Under the pieces are notes generated by a model, which was not told the origin of the DNA, made no database searches, and worked only from the letters and a program-made list of their open reading frames with translations. Made by a program: the position numbers and the translations under genes. A DNA stretch of 64,000 nt. Origin: JAHBXL01 sp964409775. GTDB lineage: Bacteria; Planctomycetota; Phycisphaerae; Phycisphaerales; UBA1924. The stretch spans positions 15,884 through 79,883 of the forward strand of contig CAYPEI010000019.1 of the NCBI GenBank assembly GCA_964409775.1, written 5' to 3'. Within the stretch, counting starts at the first letter, position 1; each line of letters starts with the position of its first letter. Positions 59,889 through 64,000 of this stretch are shown here, piece by piece.

Positions 59889-61331
59889 ATGGGGAAAGCA
59901 CCGACGAGCCAGATGCGGGCGAGGAAGCCCGTGCACCTTGCCGCGCCGAAGAAGGGCCCGGCGCTGGGCTCGTTCCCCGCGGCGATGAAGTGGCTGACGG
60001 ACCGGACGGATGTGGAGCGGCTGCGTCCGACGCGCGCGGTCGCGGACATGCTGAAACTCGAGCGGATGCACGAACTGATGGGCCTGCTGGGGGACCCGCA
60101 GGCGGCGGTGCGGCACGTGCACGTCGGGGGGACGAAGGGCAAGGGCAGCACGTGCGAGATGACGGCGTCGTGCCTGGAGGCGTGCGGGTATGCAGTAGGG
60201 GTGTACACAAGCCCGCACCTGGTGGACATCCGGGAGCGGATCCGCATCAACTCGCGGCAGATCTCGCATGCCGACTTCGTGCAGGTGGCGCAGAGGGTGG
60301 CGGACGCCGCGGCGAACCTGCCCGAGGCGATGGGCGAGCCGACGTTCTTTGAACTGATGTCGGCGATGGGGTTCGTGTACTTCGCGGAGCAGGCGGTGGA
60401 CGTGGCGGTGATCGAGGTGGGACTCGGGGGGCGGCTGGACTCGACGAACATCATCACGCCGGAGGTGTCGGCGGTCACGAGCATCTCGCTGGATCACACG
60501 CAGATCCTGGGGGACACGGTGGAGAAGATCGCCGCGGAGAAGGCGGGGATCTTCAAGCCGGGGGTGCCGGCGCTGACGGTTCCGCAGAAGCCGGGGGTGA
60601 TCGAGGTGTTCCGGGACGCGGCGGCGAAGGTGGGGTGTCCGCTGCAGGTGGTGGGGCAGGACATCGACTTCTCGATGCGGTTTGAGGCGTCGCCGAATCA
60701 CGGCCCGCAGGCGCGGGTGTGCCTGACGACGAACCGGAACAACTTCGAGCACCTGGTGGTGCCGCTTCGCGGCGAGCACCAGGCGGTGAACTGCGGGCTG
60801 GCGCTGGCGATCCTGGACAAACTGACGGAGCGCGGGTTCCAGACGCCGGAGGACAAGGTGACGCGGGGGCTGGCGGCGGTGAAGGCGCCGGGTCGGCTGG
60901 AACTGGCGTGGAACTCGCCGCGGGTGATCGTGGACGGCGCGCACAACACGGAATCGATGAAGTGCCTGATCAAGGCGATCGGCGCGAACGTGCCGTATGA
61001 CTCGATGGTGATGATCTTCGGGTGCGCGGCGGACAAGGACATCGACGGGATGCTGACGGAGGTGGCGCTGGGGGCGGACAAGGTGGTGTTCACGCGTGCG
61101 TCGGGGAACGCGCGAGCGGCGGACCCGCGGGAGTTGGCGCGGCGGTTCAACGACGATCACGGGAAGATGGCGCAGACGGCGGAGACGATCGCGGAGGCGT
61201 TTGCGCTGGCGACGCGGGCGGTGAACCGGGAGGACCTGCTGGTGGTGACGGGGTCGTTTTATCTGGTGGGTGAGGCGAAGAAGCACCTGGCGGGGGTGGC
61301 GGCGAGGCGGGGCGGGCAGGCGTCGCAGTAG
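59889..61331 (+). CDS. folC: Folylpolyglutamate synthase / dihydrofolate synthase
   Basis: 480 residues, slightly long for the family. The Mur-ligase-like core has the P-loop HVGGTKGKGSTCEM, YTSPHLVDIRERIRIN, IEVGLGGRLDSTNI, SISLDHTQILGDTVEKIAAEKAGIFK and VIVDGAHNTESM, all FolC signatures. It adds glutamate to folates (and may make dihydrofolate). The first 30 residues are a basic extension. TACGCT at 59873-59878 lies 10 nt before the ATG. It is divergent from coaD across a 370-nt region with an orphan terminator. Confidence 0.95.
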   Translation: MGKAPTSQMRARKPVHLAAPKKGPALGSFPAAMKWLTDRTDVERLRPTRAVADMLKLERMHELMGLLGDPQAAVRHVHVGGTKGKGSTCEMTASCLEACGYAVGVYTSPHLVDIRERIRINSRQISHADFVQVAQRVADAAANLPEAMGEPTFFELMSAMGFVYFAEQAVDVAVIEVGLGGRLDSTNIITPEVSAVTSISLDHTQILGDTVEKIAAEKAGIFKPGVPALTVPQKPGVIEVFRDAAAKVGCPLQVVGQDIDFSMRFEASPNHGPQARVCLTTNRNNFEHLVVPLRGEHQAVNCGLALAILDKLTERGFQTPEDKVTRGLAAVKAPGRLELAWNSPRVIVDGAHNTESMKCLIKAIGANVPYDSMVMIFGCAADKDIDGMLTEVALGADKVVFTRASGNARAADPRELARRFNDDHGKMAQTAETIAEAFALATRAVNREDLLVVTGSFYLVGEAKKHLAGVAARRGGQASQ

Positions 61332-61344
61332 GCGGGATTGACGC

Positions 61345-61556
61345 GGGCGGGGCGATGGGGGCTGCGCCTGCGTTGAAGGGGATGCGAGAGCACATCGCCT
61401 GCGTTGATCGCGGGCTGCTCACGAGTTGTCAGGGACGCGACGGCACGACCGAGTCACGTCCTCCGTCGCCGCCCGGCCGCGGCGGCCCCGCCCATGAGCA
61501 AGACCGCCGCGGCGGAGGGGGCGGGGACGGGGACGACCCGCACATCGTCAAGGTAT
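61345..61556. repeat. Duplicated segment, copy 1 (3' end of paralog 1 and downstream)
   Basis: About 210 bp starting GGGCGGGGCGATGGGGGCTG, nearly identical to 62141-62352, offset 796 bp. It covers the region encoding the sorting tail plus about 110 bp of downstream DNA. Confidence 0.85.
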
Positions 61557-62029
61557 ACGTACAAGGGAAATGACTGCTGCCCGAACTCGATGAACGACCC
61601 GTTGATGTTGGCGTGCAACGGGAGCGTCAGTACATGCCAACCGGCATCGGGGAGAGGGTCAAACGCATTCAGAACAATCTGGCCCTCGAACCGCACCTGA
61701 AACTGAATCGGGTGGTCATCGGGCTGTCGAAGCCAAAACGTCAACTGGTAGTTTTGCCCTGCGGTTGTCGGAAGAACCTGTGAGATGAAGCGGAGATTCG
61801 TCGAGGAAAGCGCCGCGTAGTGCGTACCTTCGCTACCCCCACCGCCGGCAATCCCAAAGATCTGCGCTCCAGAGTTCGGTGGAAAGATGTTCGGCGGCAC
61901 GCTCCAGCCGGAGAAGTTCCCCGTTTCGAACCCCCCGTTGAACACCATTTCGGCATTCGTCGCGGAGGCCGCGGCGCCCAACGTCGCCAACGTCCCGAAC
62001 ACAAGCCACTTCCGAACAGTCGATCGCAT
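61454..62029 (-). CDS. PEP-CTERM-like exported protein, paralog 1
   Basis: 191 residues: signal peptide (1-27), a jelly-roll-like carbohydrate-binding style domain starting MVFNGGFETGNFSGWSVP and containing QNYQLTFWLRQPDD and VYLDDVRVVPV, then the sorting tail VPAPSAAAVLLMGGAAAAGRRRRT. It is likely exported and anchored or released by an exosortase-like enzyme. A close paralog lies immediately upstream in the same orientation. Blocks of near identity alternate with diverged stretches, which suggests gene conversion. The ligand is unknown. Confidence 0.88.
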   Translation of the reverse strand: MRSTVRKWLVFGTLATLGAAASATNAEMVFNGGFETGNFSGWSVPPNIFPPNSGAQIFGIAGGGGSEGTHYAALSSTNLRFISQVLPTTAGQNYQLTFWLRQPDDHPIQFQVRFEGQIVLNAFDPLPDAGWHVLTLPLHANINGSFIEFGQQSFPLYVYLDDVRVVPVPAPSAAAVLLMGGAAAAGRRRRT

Positions 62030-62140
62030 AGCGGCCTCGTTTTCGAATATCCGTGCAGGAGCGGGAGATTGCTCAGATTACCACCAATTGGACCGCTGGG
62101 CACGCACAAACCCAACGAGGGAGCGGGGGGAGCGAGGGGC

Positions 62141-62352
62141 GGGCGGGGCGATGGGGGCTGCGCCTGCTTTGAAGGGGATGCGAGAGCACATCGCCTGCGT
62201 TGATCGCGGGCTGCTCACGAGTTGTCAGGGACGCGACGGCACGACCGAGTCACGTCCTCCGTCGCCGCCCGGCCGCGGCGGCCCCGCCCATGAGCAAGAC
62301 CGCCGCGGCGGAGGGGGCGGGGACGGGGACAACCCGCACATCATCAAGGTAG
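62141..62352. repeat. Duplicated segment, copy 2 (3' end of paralog 2 and downstream)
   Basis: Second copy of the segment at 61345-61556, with only a handful of differences (for example GCGTTGAAGG versus GCTTTGAAGG). Confidence 0.85.
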
Positions 62353-62837
62353 TAGTACGCGGGGAACGCCTGCTGCCCGAACTCGATGAACGACCCGCTG
62401 ATGTTGGCGTGCAACGGGACGGCGAACGGGTACCAGTTGACGCCGTCGGGAAGGCGGGAAGAGGTGCTCAGGACCACTTGGCCCTCAAACCGCACCTGGA
62501 ACAGACCCGGGAAGTTGTCAGGCCGCCGCATCCAGAACGTCAACTGGTAGTTTTGCCCTGCGCTCGTCGAAAGAACCTGTGAGATGAAGCGGAGATTCGT
62601 CGAGGAAAGCGCCGCGTAGTGCGTACCTTCGCTACCCCCACCGCCGGCAATCCCAAAGATCTGCGCTCCAGAGTTCGGTGGAAAGATGTTCGGCGGCACG
62701 CTCCAGCCCGCAAAAGTTCCGGTCTCAAAACTCCCGTTATTCACGAGGTTGTCCCCGGCCACCGCCGCGGATGCCCCGCATCCGAGAGCGAGCGTCGCGG
62801 TGCCGAGCCACACCGCATAGGAGCGAATCGCGTGCAT
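62250..62837 (-). CDS. PEP-CTERM-like exported protein, paralog 2
   Basis: 195 residues with the same layout as the downstream paralog: signal peptide (LGTATLALGCGASAAVAG), NNGSFETGTFAGWSVPPN, QNYQLTFWMRRPDNF, YYLDDVRVVPV and the tail VPAPSAAAVLLMGGAAAAGRRRRT. Residues about 45-110 and the last 30 are nearly identical between the two, while the leader and residues about 110-155 differ clearly. AAAGGA precedes the ATG. The pair probably arose by tandem duplication followed by conversion. Confidence 0.88.
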   Translation of the reverse strand: MHAIRSYAVWLGTATLALGCGASAAVAGDNLVNNGSFETGTFAGWSVPPNIFPPNSGAQIFGIAGGGGSEGTHYAALSSTNLRFISQVLSTSAGQNYQLTFWMRRPDNFPGLFQVRFEGQVVLSTSSRLPDGVNWYPFAVPLHANISGSFIEFGQQAFPAYYYLDDVRVVPVPAPSAAAVLLMGGAAAAGRRRRT

Positions 62838-63122
62838 GCTTGTGTCCTTTCCGGGGGCCGAGCGCGGCGAACTTCCAGAACATACCCTCTGTCAAGCGGC
62901 ATTGCAACAGGCAGGCGCGAAGAGTCCGAGAAGATGCCTTCTCAGGGCCCTATTCGCGACGCGTCGACTTGCGTTCGTCCGCGGTTCGTGTTATACCGCC
63001 TTTGCCGCTTTGTGCAGCCGCTTCTCCGGCATCCTTGGGCATTCGCCCCATTTTCGCCTGCGTGAGTTGCGGCAACCGTTCGCGGTAGAGATCGTGTTGG
63101 CGGTTCATCGTGGAGGATTCGA
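62838..63122. other. Divergent promoter region between paralog 2 and the last gene
   Basis: 285 bp without a gene. Somewhat less GC-rich than the surroundings; includes CATACCCTCTGTCAAG around 62881 that could hold promoter boxes on either strand, but no clear pair could be assigned. Confidence 0.35.
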
Positions 63123-63950
63123 ATGTTCAAGCATCCGATGGCGATCGCACTCGTGGCGGTTCTTGTGGTTTGCACGTGGCCGCCGCAACACGTTTTTGCA
63201 CAGAAAGCCGCCAGGTGCTGCCTTCCCAACGAGGTGTGCCATGTGCTCACCGCGTTTGCATGCAGCCGCGCTGGTGGTGTGTACCAGAAGGACTTTGACA
63301 CCTGCGATCCCACTTCCTGCGCCGGGCAGTACCACCCGGGCGTCGGGATGAGCCGCACCGCGGCCCGCAGAATCCTGCGAGAGGGCGTTGTGCACACGGT
63401 CTGGTGGTACCCGGCGGTCGGACACGAGAACGATCTCTACACCCTGCCCGAGACCGATCCGCTCTGGAGCCTGACGGCGACTTCCGGACTGGTGTTCGCA
63501 CCGCAGATCCGGATCGACCTGCGGTGGGATCGCTACAACCGTTCCGGCTTCCAGGAGCACGCCGCCTCGGTGGCGGCGGACCTGGCCGCGCAGGTCGCCA
63601 GCGCCAAGCAAGCCTTCGACGAAGAGCACGCCACCGACGGCGCGGTATTCAACTGGGCGGTGCGCTTCGAGGCGCTCGGAACGTCGAACGACTGGGAGAT
63701 CGGCTGGGGTATCCTGCCGTGCTTCGCAAACAACGCGGCCGACGTCGCGGCCGGGAAGATGTCAAGGCGTCGGCACATCGCCCAGGGCGGGTTCATCACC
63801 TGGGCCGGCATCGACCCGGTGACCGGCGAAGCGCTGATCGACATCGCAGACGCGAACTACCAGTACCCCTTCTACCAGCAGTTCCCGGCGGATTACTACA
63901 CGGCGCCATTCAACGCCACAATCAGCATCGGTGAAGAGGAGAGCCGGTGA
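63123..63950 (+). CDS. Exported Cys-rich protein of unknown function
   Basis: 275 residues from an ATG with GGAGG 7 nt upstream. A signal peptide ends near FAQ. A Cys-rich module follows (RCCLPNEVCHVLTAFACSRAGG...CDPTSC), similar in spacing to the GACCVGTTC module before the dockerin of the protease at 10446-12731. The remaining 200 residues hold ARRILREGVVHTVWWYPAVG, PQIRIDLRWDRYNRSGF and NDWEIGWGILPCFANN and match no family I know. It ends cleanly at 63950; the last 50 bases of the window hold nothing recognisable. Confidence 0.8.
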   Translation: MFKHPMAIALVAVLVVCTWPPQHVFAQKAARCCLPNEVCHVLTAFACSRAGGVYQKDFDTCDPTSCAGQYHPGVGMSRTAARRILREGVVHTVWWYPAVGHENDLYTLPETDPLWSLTATSGLVFAPQIRIDLRWDRYNRSGFQEHAASVAADLAAQVASAKQAFDEEHATDGAVFNWAVRFEALGTSNDWEIGWGILPCFANNAADVAAGKMSRRRHIAQGGFITWAGIDPVTGEALIDIADANYQYPFYQQFPADYYTAPFNATISIGEEESR

Positions 63951-64000
63951 CCTGCCCTGGGAAAGCTGAACCAGTCTGAGTGAGGGCCTTTGGGGTACAA

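Noticed and set aside
57948..61286. A 1112-codon minus-strand open frame that includes dapA
   Set aside because: Only the last 307 codons match DapA; the rest is Arg/His/Pro-rich and runs antisense to folC and out of frame over coaD.

Overview
The window is GC-rich bacterial chromosome that most resembles a planctomycete, probably class Phycisphaerae. Support comes from three secreted proteases ending in paired degenerate dockerin-like repeats (the 'GC-type dockerin' tail seen in that group), three exported proteins with PEP-CTERM-like C-termini (PAP motif, hydrophobic stretch, Arg tail), an ECF sigma factor translationally coupled to a membrane Ser/Thr kinase, and a short protein pairing a transmembrane hairpin with a zinc ribbon. 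The assignment is by inference; no 16S gene is present.

Layout. 1-4.6 kb: partial methyltransferase, a two-half iron-type ABC permease and a GH20 hexosaminidase, all on the minus strand. 4.9-12.7 kb: three consecutive secreted proteases (subtilase, HEXXH metalloprotease, metzincin) on the plus strand, then a PEP-CTERM-like protein. 13.8-15.7 kb: a two-domain fasciclin protein, a small secreted ORF and a candidate structured RNA with promoter and terminator. 15.7-27.4 kb: TVP38-type membrane protein, S9 peptidase, GatC, YbeY-CNNM/CBS pair, GH13 amylase, orphan RbsC-type permease, CaxA antiporter, LOG-family protein. 27.4-32 kb: a 1533-residue AsmA-like envelope protein. 32.3-44.4 kb: RadA, zinc-ribbon protein, lipoprotein, PhnP-like hydrolase, DegT aminotransferase, TolQ/ExbB channel, TsaE-YacG fusion, ThiL, beta-propeller, NUDIX, PMI and peptidase E. 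44.4-48.6 kb: a regulator operon diverging from an ECF sigma/kinase pair. 48.6-51.4 kb: YchF, tRNA-Arg(CCT), a beta-barrel and ArfB. 51.5-57.3 kb: an accessory region with an IS200/REP-type transposase inside hairpin repeats, an MmeI-like restriction-modification enzyme, unknown genes and a 100-base assembly gap. 57.9-64 kb: DapA, CoaD, FolC, two tandem PEP-CTERM paralogs and an unknown secreted protein.

Two features run through the whole window. First, about sixteen genes have a TANNNT box only 5-11 nt before the initiation codon, usually with no Shine-Dalgarno, which points to widespread leaderless transcription; the remaining genes have ordinary GGAGG-type sites. Second, several kinds of short interspersed palindromic or low-complexity DNA that normally sit between genes also interrupt conserved enzymes in frame (RadA, PhnP-like). 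The TsaE protein carries a fused YacG-like domain that has lost three of its four zinc ligands. All calls are from reading the sequence; no database search was run.
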